Shown piece after piece: positions 1 through 10,293 of a DNA stretch of 64,000 nt (position 1 is the first letter of the stretch; every line of letters starts with the position of its first letter). The notes beneath the pieces were generated by a model. The model worked only from the letters and a program-made list of their open reading frames with translations, made no database searches and had not been told where the DNA came from. Position numbers and translations under genes: made by a program. Origin of the DNA: Ancylostoma caninum (taxonomy: Eukaryota > Nematoda > Chromadorea > Rhabditida > Ancylostomatidae); NCBI GenBank assembly GCA_037903475.1, contig JBAJFG010000011.1, positions 579,001 through 643,000 on the forward strand, read 5' to 3'.

Positions 1-1324
1 ATTTAGTGGCGAACATGTTTTAAGTTCTAGGCTAATGTCTGCTGAGTGTTGGATATCCAAACACCCTTTCTTGACAGGAAGGTTTTTGTTAAATTTGAGC
101 GCGACAGCTGCGCAGGTGCTCACTCCTTGTCGGCAATAAGAACGAAGAAAAGAAACAACCAATCACTTGCTGAGATGTTAGTACGTTGATACAGCCCTCC
201 TACAGCGCACAAAACGCTTGGATTTCACTTTCGAAAACCAATCAGTGTCGAAGAATTGTGAACTCCGTGTGGAGCCAGAGGAAGCCTCTTTAGGGAGACT
301 CGATGAGATACGTACATCTTTAAATGCAGGTATACTGAGAGCCGATAAGTATTCGGCAAGTGCAGACGCAGAAATCTGTCAGACGGGGAAGGGGCTCCAG
401 AAAAACAATGGGCGTCGGCAGCTGAAAAACTGGCAGGTTGGTTGATGCTATTTAAAGACTCGTTTTAAATCTACACCACTAAATAGGAAAAACAAAAAAT
501 TATGATTATTCGAATACGAAGTAGACTGAGGCTGACGCAAATTCATTTCACGGAACAACCTCAAAAAATATGCTGACCTCATTCTAACGGGTGGCATCGT
601 TTGTGATTTGCTGGATTTCCTTCTGTATGTGCGAGTATGTTTGAACTAGGCACAAATACCAAACGATTTTTCTGTGGAAAGGAGCAAAAGCCGAGAATCT
701 GTTAGGGTGTAAAACTATGGGTACTCATTACATTTTTTTCATCTTAATGAACGTGTTATTTAACGCTATCGCGAGGATTACACTATCAACCCCAATCTCA
801 CCATTTATCTAAGTGTATGATTCGGTAATCAGTAGAGAGCTCCGGGAAAAAATATCGAAGGCACACGAAGCTGTATCAAGTGACTATGTACATATCTATG
901 TATGACCTAGCATTCTAAATTTAGAAGTTGAAATCAAATCAAAACCACTGGATTCAAACATCACTCCCCTATGATTGAAAAGCGTGTTGAGAGAAGTATA
1001 AACAGCGTGATTGGACGGAACCACAGTAAAATCCTTTAGTATTCCCAGGAGTGCCGTTAGCGAACAAGCGGAAAGTTTACAGTGAACTTCCCTCCGAATA
1101 ATGAAGAGGAAGCATAGTTACACGTTTGAGGGGAGTTTCTGAAGGACATTCGCAAAAATGATCATTGAGTGACGTCGTGAGTGGGGAATTATATGTACTC
1201 ATGTCACATTCTTTGGAAGCAATAGAATGGCCCAGAAGTCTTTAAGGCTTTGAAGAGCTGCAAAAACTCTACGTAATGGTAATCAAACTACAGTAGTGGT
1301 TTTGAAGGAACGGATAACAATAAA
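1..1324. other. Intergenic stretch with no recognised gene
   Basis: The only open frames are short. The longest, around 218-445, starts at TTG, and its product resembles nothing I know. I saw no RNA gene or strong inverted repeat. It ends where the left arm of a Penelope-like element begins. Confidence 0.5.
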
Positions 1325-1525
1325 TTGCTTCCAACTTTTCTGCCAATCAGGTTATTAGTTGGTAGATTTTACTGACCTGACGTTTCGAACAGATCGTCGT
1401 CTTCAGGGGCCTAAAAATGGTTCTTATCTGTGATTGAAACCGCCAAACGTCTCCACTTACTCTGCCTTTTTCCAAAATTACCCCAAGCTTGCTACTCCAA
1501 GAGACCCTGGACGAAGGATAGACCA
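1325..1525 (-). repeat. Left inverted arm (pseudo-LTR) of the first Penelope-like element
   Basis: This segment matches the reverse complement of 3641-3842 along its length with scattered mismatches and small indels. Shared blocks include the motif around 1380-1406 and the stretch near 1440-1525. Inverted pseudo-LTRs are a known PLE architecture. Confidence 0.75.
1379..1406 (-). ncRNA. Hammerhead-ribozyme-like core in the PLE arm
   Basis: Read on the minus strand, the arm has CTGAAGA (fits CUGANGA), a short potential stem, then GAAAC followed by GTC. This order matches the minimal hammerhead motifs reported in Penelope-like pseudo-LTRs. Helix II is weak (2-3 bp) with one extra base, and I could not build a convincing helix I, so activity is doubtful. 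The copy in the right arm, at about 3764-3790, has lost the leading C and the GTC. Confidence 0.4.
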
Positions 1526-1526
1526 T

Positions 1527-1761
1527 TTCGGCGTGCAAGCTAGTACCGGTTGTTCTATCCTCATAGCTCGCATGATGCTCATATACTACCGGTACGTTGA
1601 CGACTGTTGTATAGTTACATCGACGCAGTCGGAAATGGACGAGCGCTTTGAAGTTTTGAATCACCAGTCGCAGTACATTAGGCCTGCGAGAGAAACTCTG
1701 CGTAATGGATGGCTACTTTGTCTCAACACGCGGGTGAAGCTCTTCAAAGGCATTGTGACTC
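1527..1761 (+). pseudogene. Penelope-type reverse transcriptase fragment
   Basis: The plus frame encodes a stretch containing YYRYVDDCCIV, then a segment ending in a WLLCLNTRV-like block, which is typical of the palm and following region of PLE reverse transcriptases. The YVDD aspartates needed for catalysis are kept. The N-terminal two thirds of the enzyme are absent: the coding segment starts right after the left inverted arm. The frame is then cut by the TTAA-flanked insertion at 1762. Codons on the two sides of the insertion are in the same frame, so the insertion hit an intact frame. It is a dead fragment. Confidence 0.75.
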
Positions 1762-1765
1762 TTAA

Positions 1766-2742
1766 CACATAACGGACAATACGACCCACCGGTGGGTCGT
1801 ACGGGAAGTTACGTAGAGGACAATACGACCCACCGGTGGGTCGTATCCGTTTTATCACTTTTTCTTAGGTGGAGCTCCCCCAAATTCTGCCCCTAGGGGT
1901 TATTCTACCCGCTGAACACGGAAATGGCTTCCATTTTATACTGTAACTGCGGTACTGTAGGATTACTGTAGTCTTACTGTAGATGCTGCTGATGTATTTT
2001 CTCACAGCATCTACAGCAAATTTGAACTTCGGGGTTACATGACGTGCTGAACACTTATACGCCATTAGTCCAGCACCGTAGAGCAGTACTCTTAGGCTAC
2101 TGTAGCGTTATCGTATGGTTACTGTAGGCATACTGTAGATGCATTTTATTCACCACATTCAGTGAAACTTTGGCAAGTGGGGTTATTTAACATGCTGATT
2201 ACGAAATTGACATCCATTTTTTACAGTAGCGCAGTACAGTAGGGCTACCGTAGGCATACTGTAGATGCATCTTGTTCACCAAATTCAGTGAAACTTTGGC
2301 AGGTGGGGGTTTCTGACATGCTGAACACGAATTTGAGATCCATATTTGAGATAGGTGCCATATTCGGGTTCAGAGTGTAAAATAACTCCAATTTCGGGCA
2401 AATTCTAATGCAAAACCTTTCCCACAGTTCCTACAGTATGATTACAGTAACCCTGCAGTGAAGCGATACGGTAGACAATGGATTTCATATTCTTAATCTG
2501 TATGTAAAATAATCCTCCTGCGCAAATTTTGGTTGAATTCTGATTGAAAAAGGTATTTCTACAGTTTCTACAGTATACATGCAGTAACACTACAGAAGTG
2601 CTTTACCAAGTAAAATAGATGGCATAATTGTGATCAGCATGTCAAATATGCCCTAATTCTCGCAAATCCGGTGAGAAACAAGCGCAAACTCGCTTTGGTC
2701 CAAAGTGGCCCTGAGCGGAAAATCTGCGTTGTCGCGAATGTG
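1766..2742. mobile_element. TTAA-flanked MITE inside the Penelope-like element
   Basis: The 977-bp insert is bordered by TTAA on both sides (1762-1765 and 2743-2746). Its ends are imperfect 14-bp inverted repeats: CACATAACGGACAA at the left against CACATTCGCGACAA read inward from the right. A TTAA duplication is the hallmark of piggyBac-type transposition. There is no transposase reading frame. The interior holds two perfect palindromes near the left end and many short TACTGTAG-type repeats from about 1940 to 2590. The host reverse-transcriptase frame resumes directly after the right TTAA. Confidence 0.75.
1780..1846. repeat. Two copies of a perfect 22-bp palindrome
   Basis: The 22-bp self-complementary sequence with core ACCCACCGGTGGGT occurs at 1780-1801 and again at 1824-1845; the second extends to 24 bp at 1823-1846. 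The copies are 44 bp apart, just inside the left end of the TTAA-type MITE. They could be a protein-binding site pair or a replication or hairpin structure of the element. Confidence 0.85.
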
Positions 2743-2746
2743 TTAA

Positions 2747-3542
2747 ACGGTATCACAAGAAGACCTCAAAGAACATCCTCATTCACGCTAACTCTGCACA
2801 CCCAGCAACAATGAAACGTGCTGTAATCCAGAATATGTATGTTCAAAACTGCTGTCGAAGTGTGCACCGATGAATTCGAGCGCTCTAAGTCACAAAAACT
2901 GGCTATCCAAATAGTCAGCAGCAATGGTTATTCAATGCCACAACACAGGTCTAAGCCTTCCTTTGAGACCAGCAACCAGTTCCAATGCAAACACAAAATC
3001 TCTCTTTCTCTTTCATTTCGGACAAATTTAGCTCGGCTAACCAACAATGTCTTGCTACATAGGGCTCAGTTGCAAGATGATGCTTCGTTAGTGGATATTC
3101 CTAACGATAATTTCAAAAAGCTGTTAGTACGCAAACAGCTGTATGATAGAGAATGCACAACAGCTTACTGTGGGATGTGCCTATACGGAAAAGTAAGCAA
3201 TTGTTCAAAGGGGAGGGTAGTGTATCCAACCCAATGTTTTTAATGACATGCGCTCTACATTGGGGAAACAGGCTGAGTGCTCAACATGCTCATCAAGGAG
3301 CATCGAGCAAGAGGTGAGGGAGCCTACCATCAGCACTTGATAGACACAGGAACGAGGTGCGCAGGGTAGGGAATGATTTCTATGTTAAATGTAATATTTT
3401 GACATATGAAACAGGGGTTTCAGTAAGAAAAGCGTTAGAACCCTTCTCGATTGCAGGTAGGAACCCAAGAATGAATAGCAGGAATGAGTGCTTACCTATC
3501 ACTTCTGACTCTCTAGCGTACCTATCATTATGTGAGCTGTAG
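2747..3542 (+). pseudogene. Penelope-type linker and GIY-YIG endonuclease remnant
   Basis: Immediately right of the MITE the frame encodes the PLE block SKNILIHANSAHP, with about 165 residues following in the same or a neighbouring frame. A C-x2-C region (around 3170-3190) and VVYPTQCF lead into the endonuclease. At about 3243 the frame breaks; the next frame shows the GIY-YIG core LYIGETG, and KEH some 11 residues later. The terminal block, with RNPRMNSRNECLPIT and ending at 3540-3542, closely resembles the C-terminus of the second PLE at 12849-13157. The stop codons and frame changes make it non-functional. Confidence 0.75.
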
Positions 3543-3640
3543 ACTGTAGATAACATGAGACGCCGACCGCCAAGTAAGCCCTACTTCTCCGCAGCGACAG
3601 TTTTCTGGGGGTCTCCGCGAGAACGGTGATGACGAGGTTA

Positions 3641-3842
3641 GTTTATCCTTCGCCCTGGGTTTTTTGGAGTAGCTAGCTTGGCGTGATGTTCGAAACTGGA
3701 AAGATAAGTGGAGACGTTTGGCTGTTTAAACCACAGATAAGAACCGCGAGCCACTTTTAGGCCCATGAAGACGACGATCTGTTCGAAACAGGCCAACAAA
3801 GTCTACCACCTAACAACCTTGTTGGCAGAAGAATTGAAAGCA
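3641..3842 (+). repeat. Right inverted arm (pseudo-LTR) of the first Penelope-like element
   Basis: This is the reverse-complement partner of 1325-1525. It carries a degraded hammerhead-like core at about 3764-3790 (ATGAAGA ... GAAAC). The divergence between the arms, by eye roughly one mismatch in six to eight bases, indicates an old insertion. Confidence 0.7.
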
Positions 3843-6800
3843 TCATTGAAAATAATGCCCAGATTCAGAGAAGAAAGCACATGGAAATTACAAAAAATTG
3901 CCTTTGAGATCCCGGAAGTCTTGATCTTGTTGGTGTAATGGAACCGCAACATGCGGACATTGGCACCTTATCACCATTATTCTCTCGATTTCCTGTAAAG
4001 AGCCTTCACGGTTCAAAGCTAGATGTAATACAACTAAGAAAATGAGTTTCAGAATCTCCACGCTCCAGTCTGGGACTTGAACTTAGGCTACTACAGGCCA
4101 ACAACTTGGACGATGGGCTGAGCAGGCAGTCTATTCCTTCGCAAGAATTTTGATATATGCAGGCAATATCGCTCCAGCATAAACATCTATCGTATGGTAC
4201 CTTCACGAGTTTGAACCTTTAAGCACTCAATCCCTTGCAATCTTCAGAACTTAGATTTCCGCGCTGATTCTCACCGAGGGTCTGGCAAAAACTGGGAAGT
4301 ATTAGGTGTTTACATAAGTCCTTGCGCTTTTTTTTGGATGCACCTTTCTCCATATTCTTGTTTCTTTTACGTATATATCATTCGTACACGATTTGAAAGC
4401 GCTGTTCTTCCTCTATAAGAATGTTGTAGACATTTTTTTTTCTAAAATGACAGTGTGCTTGAATTTTAAGCCTGCTAAGTAGAGCTATGCGTCAATGAAA
4501 AACAGTGTATTCGACAGCTGCCTATCCTGGCATTCAGTTAAAGCTCGAAAAGCCATCAAAACTAATCAAACGACCTGTTCTTAGTATGAAAGAGTATGAA
4601 AGAAAAGTCTTGCTCGAGCTGACTGATCATTAGCGGTTTTCTAAGCTCAAAAAACTCATATTTTGACTCATCAACACGAGCCGCTTAAACCGAACAGATT
4701 TCTTTCACGAAGACCTGCGAATTGCTACAGAGAGATCGTATAATCTAGATCGACATAACACTTCTCAAAACTACCAAATAATTGAGGTAATTCGGCCGAA
4801 AGACTCCAATCGCGAGCCTCTGGTCATCTTACCCTGTGATAACGCCGGACCCCACCCTCGCCAGCATCGCCAAATAGGCGAGCCCGCAGTTTCACTTATG
4901 ATGTTCTTCAGCGTTTATATTCTACAGAGCTTACACGTTCAAACAGTATCGGGTGCTTTCTGGTCTCTATTGGATACAAGAAGGAAATGGTGGTTTTTCT
5001 CGATTTGGCATTATTCTTCTTGGCTGAGTGGCGATTCTCACCCCGACAGCCGGCTCATTAAAGGTGCAAGCCAAGTGTGAAGCGCCTTTGGCACAGGCTC
5101 GCATCAAACGAAGCGGATCCGCCTCATTGACTCAGAGCAATCCTAGCCCTTTGTCGAGTTTCAGCATGCGATCATCGCGGTGCGAAGAGCAGCTCCACTG
5201 CCGAATTTCCTTTGTTTCCGACACCAATTTGAGCTGATTCTTCGTTTAGGCGGATTCAAGAACTGGCAGAAATCTTTCCGTGATGTTTGTCAAAACTTAC
5301 TTACTCATGTATTTATTTATCTATGTTTTTCTTCTTCGCAAGAACCGTCAAAAAAGCTTCATCATTCCTTTCCATCATTCATCGATCCACTATGTTGTTA
5401 TTTTCAAAAAATAATAGTAAATGTTAGCAAAAAAGTACTTGAAGGTAGGGAGGCAACAGTGATGTGTTCGTAGGATTTTTTTTTTAAATCGGATGCGGAA
5501 AGAAAGGAAAAATAACTGAAGTGTAGGTTGCAGCACGGTGGATGACCTGCAAATAATTTTTTCATTGGACTGGAAATTGTCATTGGAAAATAGTCGCGTA
5601 GAGTTGTTGCGCCGGTATGATGGCTCGCAACAGAGCGGCAATCGATTGAGATTGCCTTGGCATCAACTGGTACGATCTGGCTGGCTTGGTACCAGCTCTT
5701 GCCAAAAGCGCTTCACACATGGCTCACACCTCTAATTAGCCGGCTGTCCAGGTGAGAGACGCAACGAGCCCGGTGAAAAGCTGACGCTGTTGTTCAAGAA
5801 CACCACGGTCATACATCTTCATGAATGCCGCCCAGAGACTTTTGGGTCACTCTGTACGGTTGTACCACTATGGCGTTGCACGTACTCATAGAAAAGCTCT
5901 TCTCATGAGGAAATTTCTCGTAAGAGTAGGAGGACGTGCTTCTCAATTTTTCCTTCTGATTCGAACTAGGAGGAGGGATATGCATAAGTACATAGATCCT
6001 ACAATAATAGATGAGAGAGCACAGCATAACGGCATAACCGTGCTGAAAACGGTGTTCGAACGCAAAACTTTCGCAGCCAGAAGAGGCAGCTTCACCCTAT
6101 TCGTCTTATCCCAAGGGAACAATTATTAATATTTTCTGCTCGTCAAGGAGGTGACATACATATCATTAATCACCAAACTCGTCTTTTCATCAACACAGTT
6201 CCAATCGCTCGGCGTTACTAAAATGTTACACTCCGGAAGAACTTCGCCTATTGAATCTTATTCTATCTGTAGTACATTGGCGGCCATATGCACATTTAGC
6301 ACCGCCGATTTTCGACGAGAGAACTCTTCACATACTGTGGCCCTAGAATGAGAAAACAGTTCCAGGTTCGGGTATGTGTCGGGGCCCTAGTTGGGCTTCC
6401 TTTTGAATGCTCACACGAGGCATAGCCTTAGGTGAAGCTTAATTGGAGAACTAAAACTGCATAACTTCCCAAATTTTGTATAAAATTTTAAATCTGCCCG
6501 TGGAGGAGGGAAAAGAGGTCATGTAAACTGAGCTCATTTCTGCCCAAAACCTACCTCTAACTGCTGTCGTCGTATTCCCTACACCAGCTAGATCCAAGGG
6601 CAGGAGCAAGCCGTCAAACTTGAACAGATATTTGAATTTTTCGAAAGCTTCAAAATTATCCTGTGAGTAAATAAATGCTTGCTCGGAGCGGAATCGGGAA
6701 AAGAAATCGGCAGACAAAGCTCATGCTTAATCTTTGATATCAAAACCAATCATTTTTCCCTTAAATTTTCAGTTCTTTTCACAGTTCCTGTTTTGATCTC

Positions 6801-8031
6801 AGCTGAATAACAGCGCATTATCATTACATACCATTACAAAATGCGCACTGTCATCGAGTAAAAACCAGTTTTCCACGTTTCAATGGAGTGAGGTAAGGCA
6901 GGAACGCAATTGTTTTCAAGAGAACTGCATGTTTAGTTCCGATTTTAGTAGTACCATTTGGAAGCGATTTTTTAGAAGTAGACTTGAGGAAAGAAGGAGC
7001 ACATTGTGCCTGATAACGTCCGTAAGTACATATCATTCTGATTGCTCACTTCAAGACTAAGACACGCATTTCTTAATCTTGTAAATCAAATGCCGAAAAT
7101 TGGCGGCATTCTAAATATATGGCAGCCATCGTTGGCTCCCTTCTTTTATATAGTGCTTCTCAAACTAACGAAAAAAATATGTAAGGATGACTCCAAAGAC
7201 CACATATGTGTGTAAAGTAATAATAAATTCTATACACACATTTTTTCAGGTCGAGTAAACTCATACTATAATACTTGAACGCCAATGGAAGTGAGAGCAG
7301 TCCAAACTGGAACCATAGATTTCTGGTTCTACAAATAGAAGAAGTATGTATGTAGACATATGTAGCTCTAACCAATCGCACAAGCTCAGGATTTAAGTGC
7401 AAGACTTCGCACGAGAGCAGAACAGTACGTACGCGCAGAATTATGCAGTCCGTAGGTATCGCTATTCCGATTGAGAGTCTCTACATTTTTTATGGGTGTA
7501 GAAAAATAGAGCATTCACTAGTTCCTGCAGGTGGGTATGTTTACGCAAAGACGATCATTCTCAGCGGAAAACAATTTGCCACGTCGATGCAGCACAACAA
7601 ACGCAGCAACGGTAGAAAACATGAAGTTTAAACATTCCCCACCGTATGTCAAAAAAGGGACTGGATCTTTTGTCCGAATCACCACCTTCTATTGACGGCG
7701 GTAAGTACTGTGGTTTCAGGATATGGTATACACTTGACATAGCCTTTTCGTAATCTTCAATTTCGGAAGTATCAGTTTTTTGCAGATTTTCAGGATTTCT
7801 AACAGAACTTTAGATTTAGAACAATTCAAGGGCATTCAACAATATTTCGATGGTGACGGAATGAGGACGCAGGAATGATCATGCAAAGTGCAGTCAATCA
7901 TGCTGCATACATCAAAGCGATTTCTCCCTTTCGATCTCCCAAACTTCGGCACGACTTTTGCGAAGATTATCTTCTTGAACTTTGGAAAGCGTAGACACTA
8001 ACGGAAGAGGAAGGCATGGAGGCAAAAGATT
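3843..8031. other. Long stretch with no supported gene
   Basis: All open frames are about 100 codons or less, none has recognisable domains, and none is bordered by convincing acceptor and donor pairs. Homopolymer T runs occur near 4432 and 5476. I found no RNA gene and no long inverted repeat. Old unclassified repeats may be present. Confidence 0.45.
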
Positions 8032-8103
8032 CTCCCCGGCCGGGAATTGAACCCGGGTCTCGCATGTGACAGACGCGGATACTCACCACTATACTACCGA
8101 GGA
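8032..8103 (-). tRNA. tRNA-Asp (anticodon GTC)
   Basis: Read on the minus strand, the 72 nt fold into a standard cloverleaf. The 7-bp acceptor stem (TCCTCGG with CCGGGGA, one G-T pair) is followed by a D-arm with TAGTGGTGAGTAT (A box), an anticodon stem CGCGT/ATGCG around the loop CTGTCAC, and a T-arm with loop TTCAATT (B box GGTTCAATTCC). The anticodon GTC reads Asp codons. There is no intron. A TTTT run just after the 3' end is a Pol III terminator. The sequence is very close to other nematode tRNA-Asp genes, so it is probably functional. Confidence 0.95.
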
Positions 8104-10293
8104 TCCACCATGCATTGATGGCGCAAGTCCTATCAAAGGCCAGTTCCACCAAAAAAATGAACAAGTTCAATGTTACTCTTGGAAATATCTGCCTGTATTT
8201 CATTTACGTTTTCTTTTCATCAGTTTATTCTTTCCATTCAGTGAATAGAAGTAGAAGGAATTTGCAGCAAAAAAAACTTTTATTATACCTGTCAAACCAA
8301 ATATAACATCTCCAGTGAATATTTCATTCAATTCATTCAAGAGTGGCAGAAAATTGCACAGCAAATGTCAATTTGTTTGAGAATATGTGAGTAGGTTGGA
8401 GCAATGTTTGGACTGCATCAAGGTTCAGTAGAGTTTTGGTGGTTCAACTATTTAGACCCTACTACACTAAGTCTTTTATTATTCTACTTGCGTTACATTA
8501 TTATCTAAGTGATCATACTAGACAAGGAAAAGGAAAGAGAGAGAATATGAGAGGAAAATGTAGTGACCTTCGGGTTTGGAAAATGTACCGGAATGTCCAG
8601 GTCCGATCGCTTATTACAGTTGACCTGGAAATTTGTTTATCCTGCCCTCTTGGACGGTGAATAGGTCCTACTATGGACCTAATTTGTCACTTGTTTATTG
8701 GAACATGATCAAAATTTGAAAGGGAACATTTATCTAGCTAACTTGTTAGAGGCTCATGCCGAACCGACCATACTTAGCTCGGGCCCCTTTTATCCTCGCT
8801 CCATAGCCATAAGGGACGGAGCTAGAGGACCAAGAACCATTATTAATGAGAACGGAATTGATGGTATGCGGAGCATGAGGCTGTGAATCATGAGTTCTCG
8901 GTAGCAGAAGTCATGACAAGCAAGCTGCTGAAACAGAAGCCATCTGGCACTGTGCGATGCCCGAAAGGAACTAGCAATTCCGTCCCAACTATTCCCTGTT
9001 CAGGTTCGATTTCCCTAATTCGTCGACACTCTCTTCGCTGTTTCATACTCAGGGAGGACATGGCCATAAGAGACATCTAGGAACCATCCAGAAGTTGGTA
9101 CACCTATAACTCACCACGGCCTGCGTGCGTTAGTTTTGGATGGACTATATAGATGAAAAGAGCAACAACGAGCATGCCGTGTGCCCAGAAAATGCTTGAC
9201 CCACCTATACCAAAGACCTATGGTATCGTTGTTAGGCCAGCGCCAGCCAGTTTGTAGTATGCGCCAAACACCGTTCAAATAAGAGAATTTCGATTGTGCT
9301 GGTTGGGACAAGCAAGGTGTAAAGATGAGGGCTTCATAGCTAAAACGGCACTCACCATAGATGTGTTATATGAAAATGCAGTTGGTATTGGGTCACGTGG
9401 CAGATTTTAACCTCGCTAGTTCGACTAGGTACACCCAGGCATTACTAAGGTGCTGCTGCTGTCCTGTCAACAAGGAAACCTGCTGATCGAAACACGTATA
9501 TATGGGCTAACGCTGGAAGAAACAAAACTGAATGTTCAGCAAATCTGGACTTGTCACGGAGTTCTAGGGCAAATAAAAAAGGCTAGCTTTGCATGGAATT
9601 CTGTCGCCATCGTGAGTGAGTTCACTAGGAAACAAACTTTTCCAAAATATCCGAATGCAGTGAAGAAGCACTCCACCATGGGAGGCTATAAATAAGGCAA
9701 TAAAGGATAGTAGTCATAAAATAACTGCAGACGAACTTCCAAGCCTCCCAAAGGATTTGAATGATGGCAAATACCTAGCTGGTTCATATACATTGCAGCA
9801 GACTAACCGCCGGGATGAGAACTTAATGGGAATTCTCATAACTTACTCAGTGGTTTTTATCCCATCTACCGCATCATTGGGATCATGATAGCAAAACCCA
9901 TTAAGCTCACAGGAAAAAGCTGGAGCATTGAAAGTTACTCCCACAATCCTGCCGTCTTCAAACGAGTGGGAAATCTAGTGGAAATTTTTGGAAATGGTGC
10001 TTGTTTGCAAGCTGGGAACGAAGCAATTATTCCTTCACATTCAGTGATCGAATGATCGCTAACAGTACGTCCGCTCATGTATCTTTAACCATCTAATTTC
10101 CTAACTATAAAAACCAATGAAAGAAAAAGCTTCATTTGGAACCGTGGAAAAACAATGAATATGTGTGACGGGAAACAACAAACAGATAAGGCACACGAGG
10201 ATAAACCAACCAATTAAAACGAGAGCCGCTGTCATCCCGACACCGACATTTCCAATAAGAACGTAAAACCTATTTACATATTGGTGAAGTCAG
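8104..10293. other. Intergenic stretch and presumed 3' flank of the TEX264 homologue
   Basis: No supported gene was found. Open frames are short and unrelated to known families. The right end should contain the 3' UTR of the minus-strand TEX264 homologue, but I saw no canonical AATAAA on that strand in the first 200 bases, so the cleavage site is not assigned. Confidence 0.4.

Larger units (their letters stand above)
1325..3842 (+). mobile_element. Decayed Penelope-like retroelement with inverted terminal arms
   Basis: Penelope-like elements (PLEs) encode a reverse transcriptase followed by a GIY-YIG endonuclease, and often carry tandem or inverted pseudo-LTRs. Here a piece of reverse transcriptase with the catalytic YVDD box lies near 1590-1605, and a GIY-YIG type C-terminus lies at about 3150-3542. 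The ends, 1325-1525 and 3641-3842, are imperfect inverted copies of each other. The 5' part of the reverse transcriptase is missing, the reading frame is broken near 3243, and a TTAA-flanked element sits inside at 1766-2742. Exact outer ends are uncertain by about 10-20 bp, and I could not identify a target duplication. Confidence 0.8.

Noticed and set aside
7967..8203. 78-codon minus-strand frame with RDPGSIPGRGE
   Set aside because: This is the translation of the tRNA-Asp gene, not a protein.
9450..9695. Frame with a passing resemblance to BEL/Pao polyprotein
   Set aside because: The similarity was limited to a few residues, and no catalytic motif or neighbouring retroelement domain could be found.
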